Under the pieces are notes generated by a model. That model saw only the letters and a list, made by a program, of their open reading frames with translations, ran no database searches and was not told the origin of the DNA. A stretch of DNA of 5,144 nt from Bacilli bacterium. GTDB lineage: Bacteria; Bacillota_I; Bacilli_A; RF39; UBA660. Below are positions 5,098 to 5,144 of the stretch, in pieces. How positions within the stretch are numbered: the first letter of the stretch is position 1; each line of letters starts with the position of its first letter. The DNA lies in assembly GCA_017470045.1 (NCBI GenBank), contig JAFUFG010000096.1:1-5144 (forward strand), given 5' to 3'. The position numbers were made by a program, and so were the translations under genes.

Positions 5098-5144
5098 ATG
5101 AAAAATCAAAAAAATTCAAAAAGTAAAAGCAAAAAGAAAAAACA
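5098..5144 (+). CDS. Partial gene, lysine-rich N-terminus, 3' truncated by window edge
   Basis: Only 15 full codons are visible: M-K-N-Q-K-N-S-K-S-K-S-K-K-K-K, so 8 of 15 residues are lysine and none is hydrophobic after Met. A GGAAAG sequence lies just before the ATG, but it is not the GGTGA site used by its neighbours. The frame stays open to the window end, and a good promoter lies 35 bp upstream. A basic cytoplasmic tail before a transmembrane segment would be one possibility, and a nucleic-acid-binding tail another. No function can be given from this length, and the ORF itself is not certain. Confidence 0.45.
   Translation, partial: MKNQKNSKSKSKKKK

Overview
The window looks like chromosomal DNA from a low-GC Gram-positive bacterium (Firmicutes/Bacilli in the broad sense). 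The evidence is strongly AT-rich coding sequence, a housekeeping sigma factor of the SigA type followed directly by trmK (the arrangement known from Bacillus subtilis), TIGR04086 and DUF421 membrane proteins, and Shine-Dalgarno sites matching the Firmicutes 16S tail. All tryptophans I checked are TGG and no in-frame TGA is needed, so nothing points to the mycoplasma code. An uncultured gut Bacilli or Erysipelotrichia-like lineage would fit, but the lineage is inference.

Layout: (1) 1-1623, plus strand: the 3' part of rpoD/sigA, cut by the window edge, and trmK, joined by a one-base TAATG overlap. (2) 1622-1647: a short hairpin with T tracts on both sides, placed so that it can terminate both converging transcripts and contains both stop codons. 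(3) 2490-1630, minus strand: a four-helix TIGR04086-type membrane protein, then a stand-alone NadR-like nucleotidyltransferase (probable NMN adenylyltransferase). The second gene has an extended -10 element of its own. (4) 2491-2556: a 66-bp divergent intergenic region. (5) 2557-4377, plus strand: a DUF421 (YetF-like) membrane protein and an exported GHL10/YngK-like glycoside hydrolase-like protein, 27 bp apart and probably co-transcribed. (6) 4433-4999: a protein with a textbook type IV prepilin N-terminus, starting at GTG. (7) 5098-end: the first 15 codons of a lysine-rich gene behind a well-formed promoter.

The genes form three functional groups: core expression (sigma factor and tRNA methylation), a small NAD-salvage/membrane pair, and a cell-surface group (DUF421, secreted hydrolase, prepilin-like protein). 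I see no transposon, integrase, CRISPR array, RNA gene or obvious defence system. The most open questions are the prepilin-like protein with no pilus machinery in view and the lysine-rich gene beginning at the right edge. A second consistent signal is that five of the six starts in view with assignable sites use the same GGTGA-type ribosome binding site 2-4 nt from the start codon. This also corrects two start codons.
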